From contig NZ_FOTF01000011.1 of the NCBI RefSeq assembly GCF_900114485.1, positions 62,001 to 126,000 of the forward strand: a stretch of DNA of 64,000 nt. The letters run 5' to 3'. Below are positions 9,294 through 19,295 of this stretch, one piece after another. The DNA comes from Loktanella salsilacus. Its GTDB lineage: Bacteria > Pseudomonadota > Alphaproteobacteria > Rhodobacterales > Rhodobacteraceae. Numbering within the stretch: the first letter of the stretch is position 1; the number at the start of each line of letters is the position of its first letter. The notes below the pieces were generated by a model that saw only the letters and a list, made by a program, of their open reading frames with translations, was not told where the DNA came from and ran no database searches. The position numbers and the translations under genes were made by a program.

Positions 9294-10202
9294 ATGAACG
9301 CGCAAGACACATCCACTGGCCGCTACGCCCAGTTCGCTGACATCCGAAAGGAGGTTAGTGAACTGGGCGGGCAGTATATCGAGCTGCCAACCCATGTGAT
9401 TGTGCATATCCCTGGGAAGGATCGCCTTGTGGCGACCTTTGACAATCGTGCCGCGTTGAACAGCAATGATCAGCGCCGGCCGTGGGGCGACAAGTTAATA
9501 CTAGAGCAGGGCTGGGGCTGTTTGGGCGTCATGGCGATCGAGCAAAATTGGTATCGCTGCCCTGATCTTTATCCCACCCTTGAAACGCTTGTCGCCAACA
9601 CGCTGGTGCCCGCCTATAGCGGGTTCAGCTTATACGGAAATTCCATGGGTGGATTCGGTGCACTCACATTTTCGCGCTTGTTCCCCGATCCAATCACCGT
9701 CACGTTCAATCCGCAAACTTCGCTGATCCATGATGTCGTGCCTTTTGAACGTCGGTTCGAACCAGGTCGCGGGCTAGGCGATTGGACCGGTCCCTATGTC
9801 GACGGGGCGGAAGGTGCAGCTTGCGCCGCCAAAAATTATGTCTTTTACGACCCTATGGTTGTCGAAGACAAGTTGCACGCGCTTCGCCTCGTCGGGGCAA
9901 ATTCGGTCATGTTTCCCTGCCCGTGGCTGACCCACCCGTTCATGCCGGTGCTGGCTTCGATGCAACTTCTTAAACCATCGGCGGTCTCCGCGCTTGAGGG
10001 GACACTGACCCGAAAAACATTCTTCGACGATTTTCGTCGTCGTCGTTTCTCTGATCGCTATATGCAAGAACTTCTGACAGCCGCTGTTTCACGTGGGCAC
10101 AGCCGCCTAGCGCGGGCGGCTTTGGAGAAGCGTCTATTGCAACGACAAAGCAATCAGCGAGATCTACTCGAAGGCATCGTTGCCGCCGGTGGACACCTAT
10201 GA
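9294..10202 (+). CDS. Alpha/beta-hydrolase-like protein of unknown function in the suc operon
   Basis: A 302-aa protein that starts 12 bp after sucD. Its middle has SLYGNSMGGFGALTFSRLF, a typical nucleophile elbow (G-x-S-x-G) preceded by a beta-strand, so an alpha/beta-hydrolase fold with Ser as nucleophile is likely. VIVHIPGKDRLVATFDN could be the early strand carrying an oxyanion-hole region. There is no signal peptide. The C-terminal quarter is rich in Arg and Leu and looks helical. I do not recognise it as a TCA-cycle protein, and it is not part of the usual sucD-sucA junction known to me. Substrate unknown. Confidence 0.75.
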   Translation: MNAQDTSTGRYAQFADIRKEVSELGGQYIELPTHVIVHIPGKDRLVATFDNRAALNSNDQRRPWGDKLILEQGWGCLGVMAIEQNWYRCPDLYPTLETLVANTLVPAYSGFSLYGNSMGGFGALTFSRLFPDPITVTFNPQTSLIHDVVPFERRFEPGRGLGDWTGPYVDGAEGAACAAKNYVFYDPMVVEDKLHALRLVGANSVMFPCPWLTHPFMPVLASMQLLKPSAVSALEGTLTRKTFFDDFRRRRFSDRYMQELLTAAVSRGHSRLARAALEKRLLQRQSNQRDLLEGIVAAGGHL

Positions 10203-10272
10203 CCTCTAACCGCCCTCCCATTTTTGGGTCCGTGACCCCTTTAACCACCCGTGCTGTCCGAAAGGCTCTGCC

Positions 10273-13233
10273 ATGAACGACCAATCCCCGAACGACGTGC
10301 TTCACGCCTCTAGCTTTTTGCAAGGGCATAACGCCGATTACGTCGAGCAACTTTACGCGCGTTATGCGGATAATCCGCAGGCGGTTGATGAAAGCTGGCG
10401 GGATTTCTTTGCCGCTTTGGGTGATGCGCCCGCCGATGCTAAGGCCGAGGCCGCTGGTGCAAGCTGGGGCCGGATGGACTGGCCGCCAGTACCAAACGAT
10501 GACCTGACGCAGGCGCTGGATGGCCAGTGGGCGCAGGAACCGGCTGCTGCTGGCAAAAAGATCGCTGCAAAGGCCGAGGAAAAGGGCGTCAACCTGACCG
10601 AGAACCAGGTTCGCGCCGCCGTTCTGGACAGCATTCGCGCGTTGATGATCATCCGCGCTTACCGCATCCGCGGCCACTTGATTGCTGATCTGGATCCACT
10701 GGGCATGCGCGAAGTCACCGCGCATCCGGAACTGGATCCGGCAAGCTATGGCTTTACCAAAGCCGACATGGACCGTCCGATCTTTATCGACAATGTACTG
10801 GGCCTTGAGGTCGCCACCATGGCCGAGATTATGGCCATCGTGAAGCGTACCTACTGCGGCACCTTTGCGCTGCAGTACATGCACATCTCTAACCCTGATG
10901 AAGCCGCTTGGTTGAAAGAGCGGATCGAGGGGTATGGTAAGGAAATCAGCTTCACCCAGAATGGCCGCAAGGCAATCCTGAACAAACTGGTCGAGGCAGA
11001 GGGCTTTGAAAAGTTCTTGCATGTCAAATACATGGGCACAAAGCGTTTCGGTCTGGACGGCGGCGAAAGCCTGATCCCCGCGATGGAGCAGATCATCAAG
11101 CGCGGTGGCCAGCTCGGCATGGAGGAGGTCGTGATCGGCATGCCACACCGCGGCCGTTTGTCGGTTCTGGCCAATGTGATGCAGAAGCCTTACCGCGCGA
11201 TCTTCAACGAATTTCAAGGTGGCAGCTTTAAGCCCGAAGACGTCGAAGGCTCTGGCGATGTCAAATATCACCTTGGTGCGTCGTCCGACCGCGAGTTTGA
11301 TGGCAACACTGTTCACCTGTCGCTGACGGCCAACCCGTCCCACCTAGAGGCGGTGAACCCCGTCGTGCTGGGTAAGGTGCGCGCCAAGCAAGACCAGAAG
11401 AACGACAAGGACCGTATTAAGGTTATGGCGATCCTGCTGCACGGCGATGCTGCCTTTGCTGGCCAAGGCGTTGTTGCAGAAGGCTTTCAGCTGTCCGGCA
11501 TTCGTGGCCACCGCACGGGCGGCACGATGCATATCGTGGTGAACAACCAGATCGGCTTTACCACAGCGCCGCACTTCAGCCGGTCCAGCCCCTACCCCAC
11601 CGATATCGCCTTGATGGTCGAGGCACCGATTTTCCACGTCAACGGTGACGATCCAGAGGCTGTGGTCCACGCCGCTCGCGTCGCGACGGAATTCCGCCAA
11701 AAGTTCCACAAAGACGTGGTGCTGGATATCATTTGCTACCGCCGCTTTGGTCACAACGAAGGCGACGAGCCGATGTTCACCAACCCGGTCATGTACACAA
11801 AGATCAAAAAGCAAAAGACGACGCTGACGCTGTATACGGATCGTCTGGTCAAGGATGGCTTGATTCCTGAGGGCGAGATTGAGGACATGAAAGCCTCTTT
11901 CCAGTCAATGCTGAATGCTGAATTTGAAGCAGGGAAGACCTACAAGCCGAACAAGGCTGACTGGCTTGACGGCCGCTGGTCGCACCTGGACCGGGACAAA
12001 GACAACTATCAGCGCGGCGAAACCGCGATTAGTACCGAGGCGATGGCCGATATCGGCAAGGCGCTGACGACCCCGCCCGAGCATTTCGCCACTCACAAGA
12101 CGATTGATCGTCTGCTTGATGCGAAAAAACAGATGTTCGAAGGCGGGACAGGCTTTGACTGGGCAACCGGTGAAGCCTTGGCGTTCGGCTCGCTCGTTTT
12201 GGAAGGCTACCCGGTCCGCTTGGCCGGACAGGACAGCACGCGCGGCACGTTCAGCCAGCGTCATTCTGCCCTGATCAACCAGAACACCGAAGAGCGTTAC
12301 TATCCGCTGAACCACGTCCGTGAGGGTCAGGCGCAGTACGAAGTCATCGATTCGATGCTGTCGGAATACGCGGTGCTGGGCTTTGAGTATGGCTATTCGC
12401 TGGCCGAACCGAACGCCCTGACCCTGTGGGAAGCGCAGTTCGGCGATTTCGCCAACGGCGCGCAGATCATGTTCGACCAGTTCATCAGCTCTGGCGAAGC
12501 CAAGTGGCTGCGGATGTCAGGCCTCGTGTGCCTGCTGCCGCATGGCTATGAGGGTCAGGGACCAGAGCATTCCAGCGCGCGTCTGGAACGGTTCCTGACG
12601 ATGTGCGGCAACGACAACTGGATCGTCGCCAACTGCACGACGCCTGCGAACTATTTCCACATTCTGCGTCGCCAGCTGCACCGCAGCTATCGCAAGCCGC
12701 TGATCCTGATGACACCGAAATCGTTGCTGCGTCACAAGATGGCCGTGTCCGATGCTGCCGATTTCACCACCGGCTCGTCCTTCCACCGCGTGCTGTGGGA
12801 TGATGCGCAAAAGGGTCATTCCGACACCCAGCTGGTGGCGGATGACAAGATCAAGCGCGTCGTGATGTGTTCCGGCAAGGTCTACTACGACCTGCTGGAA
12901 GAACGTGACGCCCGCGGCATCACTGACACGTACATCCTGCGGTTCGAGCAGTTCTATCCCTTCCCCGCCCAATCCGCGGTGAACGAGCTGGAGCGGTTCA
13001 AAAACGCCGAGATGGTCTGGTGTCAGGAAGAACCCAAAAACCAAGGCGGCTGGTCCTTCATGGAACCCAACCTTGAATGGTGCCTGACCCGGATCAAAGC
13101 GAAACACACACGGCCCGTCTATGCCGGTCGGGCGGCCGCTGCGTCGCCAGCGACAGGTCTGGCCAGCCAGCACAAAGCCCAGCAGGCGGCCCTTGTCGCC
13201 GAGGCCCTGAACATCGAAGGAATTACGAAATGA
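10273..13233 (+). CDS. sucA: 2-oxoglutarate dehydrogenase E1 component
   Basis: A 986-aa thiamine-diphosphate-dependent E1 that decarboxylates 2-oxoglutarate and passes the succinyl group to SucB. Visible landmarks are the N-terminal [33 protein letters not shown], the thiamine/Mg segment [33 protein letters not shown], and [17 protein letters not shown]. It is full length for the family. The ATG follows CCGAAAGGCTCTGCC. The stop overlaps the sucB start (ATGA), so E1 and E2 are translationally coupled. Confidence 0.97.
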   Translation: MNDQSPNDVLHASSFLQGHNADYVEQLYARYADNPQAVDESWRDFFAALGDAPADAKAEAAGASWGRMDWPPVPNDDLTQALDGQWAQEPAAAGKKIAAKAEEKGVNLTENQVRAAVLDSIRALMIIRAYRIRGHLIADLDPLGMREVTAHPELDPASYGFTKADMDRPIFIDNVLGLEVATMAEIMAIVKRTYCGTFALQYMHISNPDEAAWLKERIEGYGKEISFTQNGRKAILNKLVEAEGFEKFLHVKYMGTKRFGLDGGESLIPAMEQIIKRGGQLGMEEVVIGMPHRGRLSVLANVMQKPYRAIFNEFQGGSFKPEDVEGSGDVKYHLGASSDREFDGNTVHLSLTANPSHLEAVNPVVLGKVRAKQDQKNDKDRIKVMAILLHGDAAFAGQGVVAEGFQLSGIRGHRTGGTMHIVVNNQIGFTTAPHFSRSSPYPTDIALMVEAPIFHVNGDDPEAVVHAARVATEFRQKFHKDVVLDIICYRRFGHNEGDEPMFTNPVMYTKIKKQKTTLTLYTDRLVKDGLIPEGEIEDMKASFQSMLNAEFEAGKTYKPNKADWLDGRWSHLDRDKDNYQRGETAISTEAMADIGKALTTPPEHFATHKTIDRLLDAKKQMFEGGTGFDWATGEALAFGSLVLEGYPVRLAGQDSTRGTFSQRHSALINQNTEERYYPLNHVREGQAQYEVIDSMLSEYAVLGFEYGYSLAEPNALTLWEAQFGDFANGAQIMFDQFISSGEAKWLRMSGLVCLLPHGYEGQGPEHSSARLERFLTMCGNDNWIVANCTTPANYFHILRRQLHRSYRKPLILMTPKSLLRHKMAVSDAADFTTGSSFHRVLWDDAQKGHSDTQLVADDKIKRVVMCSGKVYYDLLEERDARGITDTYILRFEQFYPFPAQSAVNELERFKNAEMVWCQEEPKNQGGWSFMEPNLEWCLTRIKAKHTRPVYAGRAAAASPATGLASQHKAQQAALVAEALNIEGITK

Positions 13234-14480
13234 GCACCGAAGTCCGTGTCCCAACCTTGGGCGAATCCGTAACCGAAGCGACCGTCGCGACTTGGTTCAA
13301 AAAGCCCGGTGACAGCGTCGCCGTCGACGAAATGCTTTGCGAGCTGGAAACCGATAAGGTCACCGTCGAAGTGCCAAGCCCGATCGCAGGCACCCTGTCC
13401 GAAATCGTCGCCGCCGAAGGCGAGACTGTCGGCGTCGATGCCCTGCTTGCGCAGATCAGCGAAGGCGGCGCGGATAGCGCGGCGGCCTCTGCGCCAAAAG
13501 CTAACAGCGACGCAGCCCCGGCTGAAAAGCCTGCTGACACGCCAGCGACTGGCGGCACGGGGACGGTGAACGCTGGCCCGGAAGACACGAAGCCGCGCGA
13601 TCCCGAAGACGCCCCCTCTGCCCAAAAGCTGATGGCTGAAAAGGGTATCGACCGCGATGCCGTGACCGCGACCGGCAAAGACGGCCGCGTGATGAAAGAG
13701 GACGTGCTGAAAGCCTTGGCGCAACCTAAGGCCGCCGCACCCGTAGCAGCCCCGCGCGCAGCATCGTCTGCCGATCAAGCTGACCGCGAAGAGCGGGTCA
13801 AGATGACACGCCTGCGTCAGACCATTGCTAAGCGTCTGAAGGACAGCCAGAACACCGCTGCCATGCTGACGACCTATAACGAGGTCGACATGACCGCCGT
13901 TATGGATCTGCGGAACGAATACAAAGACCTGTTCCTTAAGAAACATGGCGTAAAGCTTGGCTTTATGTCCTTCTTTACCAAAGCCTGCATCCACGCCCTG
14001 CACGAAGTGCCGGAAGTGAACGCCGAAATCGACGGCACCGATGTGGTCTACAAGAACTACGTCAACATGGGCATCGCCGCTGGTACACCGACCGGCCTCG
14101 TCGTTCCCGTGCTGAAGGACGCCGATCAGATGTCCTTTGCGGGTATCGAAAAGGCGATTGCCGAAATGGGTGGCAAAGCCCGTGACGGCAAGCTGTCCAT
14201 GGCTGATATGCAGGGCGGCACGTTCACCATCTCAAACGGCGGCGTCTATGGCTCGCTGATGTCCTCGCCAATCCTGAACCCCCCGCAGTCCGGTATTCTG
14301 GGCATGCACAAGATCCAGGATCGTCCGATGGCCATTAACGGTCAGGTTGTGATCCGCCCGATGATGTATCTGGCGCTATCCTATGATCACCGGATCGTTG
14401 ACGGCAAAGGCGCGGTGACGTTCCTTGTCCGCGTGAAAGAAGCGCTAGAAGATCCACGCCGTCTGCTGATGGACCTGTAA
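13230..14480 (+). CDS. sucB: Dihydrolipoyl succinyltransferase (2-oxoglutarate dehydrogenase E2)
   Basis: A 416-aa E2 with one lipoyl domain (residues 1-78, lipoyl Lys43 in [11 protein letters not shown]), an Ala/Pro-rich linker, a peripheral subunit-binding domain ([14 protein letters not shown]...[12 protein letters not shown]) and a C-terminal catalytic domain ending with [16 protein letters not shown], which holds the catalytic His and Asp. Start ATG 13230 overlaps the sucA stop. An in-frame extension further upstream lies inside sucA and is not used. A 10-bp hairpin follows the stop, but the operon seems to go on to lpd. Confidence 0.97.
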   Translation: MSTEVRVPTLGESVTEATVATWFKKPGDSVAVDEMLCELETDKVTVEVPSPIAGTLSEIVAAEGETVGVDALLAQISEGGADSAAASAPKANSDAAPAEKPADTPATGGTGTVNAGPEDTKPRDPEDAPSAQKLMAEKGIDRDAVTATGKDGRVMKEDVLKALAQPKAAAPVAAPRAASSADQADREERVKMTRLRQTIAKRLKDSQNTAAMLTTYNEVDMTAVMDLRNEYKDLFLKKHGVKLGFMSFFTKACIHALHEVPEVNAEIDGTDVVYKNYVNMGIAAGTPTGLVVPVLKDADQMSFAGIEKAIAEMGGKARDGKLSMADMQGGTFTISNGGVYGSLMSSPILNPPQSGILGMHKIQDRPMAINGQVVIRPMMYLALSYDHRIVDGKGAVTFLVRVKEALEDPRRLLMDL

Positions 14481-14487
14481 AAAATAA

Positions 14488-14512
14488 GCCGGGCAGGACT
14501 AACCTGCCCGGC
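14488..14512. other. Intercistronic hairpin between sucB and the MAPEG gene
   Basis: A perfect 10-bp stem, GCCGGGCAGG / CCTGCCCGGC, with a 5-nt loop. Downstream on the plus strand there is no T-run. On the minus strand the stem is followed by TTATTTTTT. It may therefore be an mRNA-stabilising or partial-termination element on the plus strand, or a terminator for antisense transcription. Confidence 0.6.
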
Positions 14513-14534
14513 GCTGACGAAAGCAAAGGCCGCC

Positions 14535-14945
14535 ATGACCCCTGAATTGACCGTCCTTACCCTTGCTGGTCTTTTGCAAGGGGTGCAATTTGCGCTGATG
14601 TCAGTGCGGGTGAATATGGAACTGCCCAATGGCAAAACCATGGGCCCGCGCGATCCGGACCGCCTTGGTAAACCAATTCCCGAACAGGTCACACCGCGCA
14701 CGGGCCGCTTAATCCGCGCCATGAACAACCATTTCGAAGCGCTGATCATGTTCACCTTGGCGGTGGTCGTTGTCACGCTTGGCGACAAGGCGACCGGCCT
14801 TTCCGCAGGCTGCGCTTGGGTGTTCTTGATTGCGCGGATTGCCTATGTGCCAGCCTATTATTTCGGCCTGACGCCGTGGCGGTCAATCATCTGGATGTTT
14901 GGCTTCTTGGCGACCATGCTTATGTTAATTTCTGCCCTTTTCTGA
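14535..14945 (+). CDS. MAPEG family membrane protein
   Basis: A 136-aa protein with four hydrophobic segments and the family features RTGRLIRAMNNHFEALIMF and ARIAYVPAYYFGLTPWRSIIW. MAPEG proteins include glutathione- and eicosanoid-related enzymes, but most bacterial members have no known reaction. It sits 55 bp after sucB and 12 bp before lpd on the same strand, so it is probably co-transcribed. Confidence 0.88.
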   Translation: MTPELTVLTLAGLLQGVQFALMSVRVNMELPNGKTMGPRDPDRLGKPIPEQVTPRTGRLIRAMNNHFEALIMFTLAVVVVTLGDKATGLSAGCAWVFLIARIAYVPAYYFGLTPWRSIIWMFGFLATMLMLISALF

Positions 14946-14957
14946 ACGGAGGCCCCA

Positions 14958-16346
14958 ATGGCCAGCTATGACGTCATCATCATCGGTTCCGGCCCCGGCG
15001 GCTATGTCTCGGCCATTCGCTGCGCGCAGCTCGGTCTGAAAACCGCCTGCGTCGAAGGACGCGACACGCTCGGTGGCACCTGCCTAAACGTAGGCTGCAT
15101 CCCGTCCAAGGCGCTGCTGCACGCAACTGAAATGCTGCATGAAGCGGAACATAACTTCGCCGAAATGGGCCTGAAGGGCAAAACGCCGTCGGTCGATTGG
15201 CCGCAGATGCAAGCCTACAAGGACAAAACCGTCAGCCAAAACACGGGCGGCATTGAGTTTTTGTTCAAGAAGAACAAGGTCGATTGGATCAAGGGTTGGG
15301 GTTCGATCCCTGCCCCCGGCAAGGTCAAGGTCGGTGATGACGTCCATGACGCCAAGCACATCATCGTCGCCACCGGGTCCGAGCCGTCGCCGCTGAAGGG
15401 CGTCGAGGTTGACGAGGAAACTGTCGTCACATCGACCGGTGCGCTGAAGTTGAACAAAATCCCCAAGTCGCTGGTCGTGATCGGTGCGGGCGTCATCGGG
15501 CTGGAACTCGGCTCGGTTTATGCGCGCCTCGGCTCCGAGGTGACGGTCGTCGAATACCTTGACGCCATCACCCCCGGTCAGGATGCGGAAATCGCCCGCC
15601 AGTTTCAGAAAATGCTGACCAAGCAGGGGCTGAAGTTCATTCTTGGGGCCGCCGTCCAAGGCGTCAGCATCAAGAACAAAAAAGCGACCGTCAGCTACAA
15701 AATGCGCAAAGACGAAACTGAAGCAGAGATTACCGCAGATACCGTGCTGCTTGCCACCGGCCGTCGCCCCTTTGTGGACGGCCTTGGCCTAGACGCAGTG
15801 GGCGTCAAAATGACAGAGCGCGGCCAGATCGACGTCGACGCCCGCTATCAGACCAGCACCCCCGGCATCTACGCCATCGGCGACGCGATTGTCGGCCCGA
15901 TGCTCGCCCACAAAGCCGAAGATGAAGGCATGGCCATCGCTGAAATTCTGGCCGGCCAGCACGGTCACGTAAACTACGGCGTGATCCCCGGCGTGATCTA
16001 CACCCACCCCGAGGTCGCCTCTGTCGGCGAAACAGAAGAAACACTGAAAAAAGCGGGCCGCGCCTATAAAGTTGGCAAGTTCCCTTTCCTCGGCAACGCG
16101 CGGGCTAAGGCGAACTTCATGGGTGACGGTTTCGTTAAGATCCTCGCCGACAAGGAAACCGACCGCATCCTCGGCGCGCACATCATCGGCCCGATGGCCG
16201 GCGATCTGATTCACGAAATCTGCGTTGCCATGGAATTTGGTGCCGCAGCAGAGGATCTGGCCCGTACCTGCCACGCCCACCCCACGTACTCCGAAGCTGT
16301 GCGCGAGGCAGCCTTGGCCTGCGGCGACGGCGCGATCCACGCCTAA
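14958..16346 (+). CDS. lpd: Dihydrolipoyl dehydrogenase (E3)
   Basis: A 462-aa flavoprotein that reoxidises the lipoyl group of E2 with NAD+. It has the FAD site [13 protein letters not shown], the redox disulfide [16 protein letters not shown], the NAD site [40 protein letters not shown] and the C-terminal [10 protein letters not shown] with the catalytic His. It ends the suc operon and probably serves the 2-oxoglutarate dehydrogenase made by sucA-sucB. Its CGGAGGCCCCA leader duplicates that of sucD. Confidence 0.97.
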   Translation: MASYDVIIIGSGPGGYVSAIRCAQLGLKTACVEGRDTLGGTCLNVGCIPSKALLHATEMLHEAEHNFAEMGLKGKTPSVDWPQMQAYKDKTVSQNTGGIEFLFKKNKVDWIKGWGSIPAPGKVKVGDDVHDAKHIIVATGSEPSPLKGVEVDEETVVTSTGALKLNKIPKSLVVIGAGVIGLELGSVYARLGSEVTVVEYLDAITPGQDAEIARQFQKMLTKQGLKFILGAAVQGVSIKNKKATVSYKMRKDETEAEITADTVLLATGRRPFVDGLGLDAVGVKMTERGQIDVDARYQTSTPGIYAIGDAIVGPMLAHKAEDEGMAIAEILAGQHGHVNYGVIPGVIYTHPEVASVGETEETLKKAGRAYKVGKFPFLGNARAKANFMGDGFVKILADKETDRILGAHIIGPMAGDLIHEICVAMEFGAAAEDLARTCHAHPTYSEAVREAALACGDGAIHA

Positions 16347-16357
16347 TAATGCGATCA

Positions 16358-16387
16358 GCCCCCGGATGACCTCCGGGGGCCTCTCTG
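16358..16387 (+). terminator. Terminator after lpd
   Basis: GCCCCCGGA (16358-16366) pairs with TCCGGGGGC (16372-16380), 9 bp, followed by the pyrimidine-rich CTCTCTG. It lies 11 bp after the stop codon. Confidence 0.8.
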
Positions 16388-16476
16388 TTTACGGTCATCG
16401 GCATCCCTGCCTGTCCCGCTTATCCAGATTGACGGGACAAGGTTAAGACCCGGTAAAAGCCCGCCCTCTCTGTTTT

Positions 16477-16526
16477 AAAAATATCCTCGGGGGACGGCGC
16501 GTAGCGCCGGGGGGCAGACAGCCCCC
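16477..16526 (-). repeat. Recurrent 3'-end element, copy 1
   Basis: Read on the minus strand after the GntR gene: a GGGGGC/GCCCCC hairpin (16510-16526), a GGCGC/GCGCC hairpin (16496-16508), then CCCCCGAGGATATTTTT. Copy 2 at 62716-62750 has the same order, hairpin followed by CCCCCGAGGTATTTTT. Both copies lie between convergent genes, just after a minus-strand stop codon, so they probably act as terminators of a shared family. Confidence 0.65.
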
Positions 16527-16546
16527 TGCGCCGCCAGCGCCAATCG

Positions 16547-17194
16547 CTAGGTTTTAAGAAGCCGCAGACCCTTGGTGACATCGCCCCGCACCGCCAGCCG
16601 CAACCCGGGTTCATCCCCTGCCTTCAACGCAGCCACGATTAAACGGTGATGCGTCGGCGGGTCTGTGCGGTTCAATTTGCCATAAAGCGCACACATCGTC
16701 GGCCCCAGTTGCAGCCACACGGTTTCCGTCATCGCCAAAATGGCCGGTGCCTGCGCACGCAGATAAAGCGTGCGGTGAAATTCAAGGTTCATGCGGATAT
16801 AGCCGCTGGCATCGTGACGGGTGACCATCTGGCTTACGCCGTGGTTAATCGCCTCGAGCCGTTCGATCAAGGCAAAATGCGCGCGGGGCAAGGCACGCGA
16901 TGCCAGCTCTGGCTCTAATAATGCACGCAGCGTTGCCAGCTCTTCGATTCGTTCGTTAGACAAAAGCGGCGTGCTGACCCGGCCCGTCGCTGACAGCGAC
17001 AGTGCACCTTCTGACGCGAGGCGGCGCACGGCCTCGCGCGCAGGAGTCATCGACACCTCATATTCCTTTGCGATGCCGCGCAAGGTCAGCGTTGTGCCCG
17101 GCGCGATCTGACCATGAAGGATACGCGTGCGCAACGCGCGGAAAACGCGGTCATGGGCGGCACCGGGGGGCGCAATCGGACGGGGCTGTATCAT
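16547..17194 (-). CDS. GntR family transcriptional regulator (FCD type)
   Basis: A 215-aa FadR/FCD-type GntR regulator. The N-terminal winged helix-turn-helix covers about residues 12-80, with LRTRILHGQIAPGTTLTL and the recognition region EYEVSMTPAREAVRRLASEGAL. The helical FCD effector domain follows, with metal-site candidates in NLEFHRTLYLRA and DPPTHHRLIVAAL. These regulators usually sense organic acids. It converges on lpd, and no catabolic operon is directly beside it, so the target is unclear. The carnitine genes 2 kb away are one possibility, by inference only. Confidence 0.88.
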   Translation of the reverse strand: MIQPRPIAPPGAAHDRVFRALRTRILHGQIAPGTTLTLRGIAKEYEVSMTPAREAVRRLASEGALSLSATGRVSTPLLSNERIEELATLRALLEPELASRALPRAHFALIERLEAINHGVSQMVTRHDASGYIRMNLEFHRTLYLRAQAPAILAMTETVWLQLGPTMCALYGKLNRTDPPTHHRLIVAALKAGDEPGLRLAVRGDVTKGLRLLKT

Positions 17195-17226
17195 GGGGCG
17201 ATCATGGGATCAGGCACACGGCGGCG

Positions 17227-17913
17227 TCAATCATCGAAACGCAGACGATGAAGCAGTTCCCCGTTTTCGCGCAGCCATTCCCGCCGCGCCGCATAGTCGG
17301 GCATCAGACCGGCCACGACGGCCCAAAACGCGGGGCTGTGGTTCATCTGATCCAGATGCGCGACCTCGTGGGCGGCCACGTAATCGAGCACCTCTGGCGG
17401 GGCCATAATCAGACGCCACGAATACATCAGCGCACCGGCGGATGAACACGACCCCCAGCGCGAACGCGTGTCGCGTAGGGTCAAACGCGCATAGGACCGC
17501 CCGATCTGGGCCGCATAGCGATCAGAGGCCGCCGCCAACGCATCGCGCGCCTGCGCCTTAAGCACCGCCATCACGGCACGCGCGCCTGCCCCTTCCGGCA
17601 ATTCCAGCTGCCCATCACGGATTCGCGCACGCCGCCCCCCAGCCGTCACGATCGGTAGGTTCGCACCGCGAAACAGCACCTCGCCCGCTGCAATCACCGA
17701 CACAGGCGGCGTCACATCCGCAAGGTGCCCGCGCAGCCAACTTTCGCGTTCGGTCAAAAACGCAACCGCCTCGCGCTCTGGCGCGCGGGGCGGCATCGTC
17801 AGGGTGACTTTGCCATCCAGCCGCGACACGCGCAGGCTTAATCTGCGTGCGCCAGCCGACCGACGCAGGTCCACCGTAATCGGGGGGTTGCCAATAATCA
17901 GATCGCGGCCCAT
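17227..17913 (-). CDS. YgjP-like zinc metallopeptidase (DUF45)
   Basis: A 228-aa SprT/YgjP-type protein. The zinc-binding HEVAH motif is in VAAHEVAHLDQMNHSPAFW with a third ligand His downstream, and TLRDTRSRWGSCSS and LMYSWRLIMAP are the typical preceding segments. I chose ATG 17913 because AAAGGATCC precedes it and the family starts here; an in-frame extension further upstream would run into the divergent TIGR02300 promoter. No signal peptide. The substrate of this family is not established. Confidence 0.87.
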   Translation of the reverse strand: MGRDLIIGNPPITVDLRRSAGARRLSLRVSRLDGKVTLTMPPRAPEREAVAFLTERESWLRGHLADVTPPVSVIAAGEVLFRGANLPIVTAGGRRARIRDGQLELPEGAGARAVMAVLKAQARDALAAASDRYAAQIGRSYARLTLRDTRSRWGSCSSAGALMYSWRLIMAPPEVLDYVAAHEVAHLDQMNHSPAFWAVVAGLMPDYAARREWLRENGELLHRLRFDD

Positions 17914-18023
17914 ATGGATCCTTTGTTCCGCCTGCGCCAAAGGTCTTTGACACCGTGCCTGCCTTATGGCAGTGGAAAACAGGCCGCCGCAAGGGCAGCA
18001 CCGACATTCAAAGGGGGAAACCC

Positions 18024-18350
18024 ATGCCAAAAGAAGAATGGGGCACAAAGCGCCTATGTCCTGAGACGGGCAAGCGTTTCTATGACCTAAACAAGTCACC
18101 CGTGATCAGCCCCTACACGGGCAGTGTCGTGAACACAGACACTGGCAAAACCCGGACCATGGTCGCTGACGCTGAAGATGCGCAGACCAAGAAGATGAAA
18201 GTCGCCGACGAAGAGGACGATCTGGTCCTGGACGACGACGATGATGAAGACGAGGACGTCGATCTGGGCGATGATGTCCTGGAAGACGACGACGACGATA
18301 CCGTCAGCCTTGACGAAATCGCCGATGTTGCCAAAGGCGACGACGATTAA
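18024..18350 (+). CDS. TIGR02300 family acidic protein
   Basis: A 108-aa protein of the alphaproteobacterial TIGR02300 group. The N-terminal half has the conserved GTKRLCPETGKRFYDLNK...PVISPYTG, which resembles a small zinc-finger-like fold with only one visible Cys. The C-terminal half is almost entirely Asp/Glu. ATG 18024 is chosen from the AAAGGGGG leader and the conserved MPKEEWGTKR start. Function unknown; the acidic tail suggests an interaction with a basic partner or nucleic-acid mimicry. A partial hairpin (CGGGGCG / CGCCCCG) follows before tRNA-Ala. Confidence 0.88.
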   Translation: MPKEEWGTKRLCPETGKRFYDLNKSPVISPYTGSVVNTDTGKTRTMVADAEDAQTKKMKVADEEDDLVLDDDDDEDEDVDLGDDVLEDDDDDTVSLDEIADVAKGDDD

Positions 18351-18446
18351 AAAACTTCTCGTCGGGGCGCGATTTCTTACTTGATCTCGCCCCGATGGCT
18401 GCATAGACAGCGGCACACAGACGACGCGGTTCGCGTCATACGGTTT

Positions 18447-18522
<76 letters not shown>

Positions 18523-18722
18523 AACCTTCCTTCCATTTTTGATCTGAACGTATTTTTTTGCACGGTTTTGTCCCTGACAATTTGCAATGCGATGGCATCA
18601 TTTCGACGGCTTCAGCCCTATGCGCGGCCGACTGTTGATGTCGGCGGTCCACACGCCTATTGCGACACATTGATCGCCATAAAAGAGGCGCTGATGCGCA
18701 GGGTGCCCCATTGATTGACGAC

Positions 18723-19295
18723 ATGCCTGACGGCGATTTCCAGTTTATTGCGCTGGATGTCGAAACCGCCTGCGGCGATAGCGCGAGCATCTGTCAGATC
18801 GGTATTGCCTGCGTGGGCCATGATGACACCATCCATATGTGGTCGGTCTATGTTGACCCGCAGATGGCATTTGCGCCGTTTAACACGCAGTTGCACGGGA
18901 TCGGCGCGGACACTGTGCGCGGCGCGCCGACGTTCGCGCAGATTTGGCCCGCGATGGTGCCACTGTTGTCTCGGCATCCGATGGTGCAGCACAGCCGTTT
19001 CGACGAAAAGGCCATCAATGCGGCTTGCCGCGCCCATCAACTGCCGCGCCCGCGCCTGACCTAGCACGACAGCGTGACGATTGCGCGCGCCGCCTGGCCA
19101 GAGCTGAAGGGCAATGGCGGCCACGGGCTTGCTAATCTAAAGCAAGAGCTTGGCCTTGATTTTGACCACCACGACGCAGGCGAGGACGCGCGCGCTGCTG
19201 CGATGGTCGTGCTGCGCGCACGGGCCGCGACATCGGGCGTCGCGGTTATTGATGCGCTCCGGACGCGGCCGATTCAATTGTCGTGGCCGTTTTAG
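18723..19295 (+). pseudogene. DEDDh 3'-5' exonuclease interrupted by an in-frame TAG
   Basis: Reading from ATG 18723, the frame encodes an exonuclease-domain protein (DNA polymerase III epsilon/RNase T superfamily): FIALDVETACGDSASICQIG holds the first Asp and Glu, and MVQHSRFDEKAINAAC follows. At 19062-19064 the frame meets TAG, then goes on without frameshift into HDSVTIARAAWPELKGNGG and HHDAGEDARAAAMVVL, the third catalytic motif (H-x5-D region), to the stop at 19293. The family usually has Trp or another aromatic residue just before this segment, so TGG to TAG is the simplest change. The truncated 113-aa product would lack the catalytic His and last Asp. A sequencing error cannot be excluded. 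Confidence 0.85.

Noticed and set aside
9970-11343. 457-codon minus-strand open frame opposite sucA
   Set aside because: Antisense shadow of sucA; high-GC coding often leaves the opposite strand open.
18230-18300. GAC/GAT-rich run that looks like a DNA repeat
   Set aside because: It simply encodes the Asp/Glu tail of the TIGR02300 protein.
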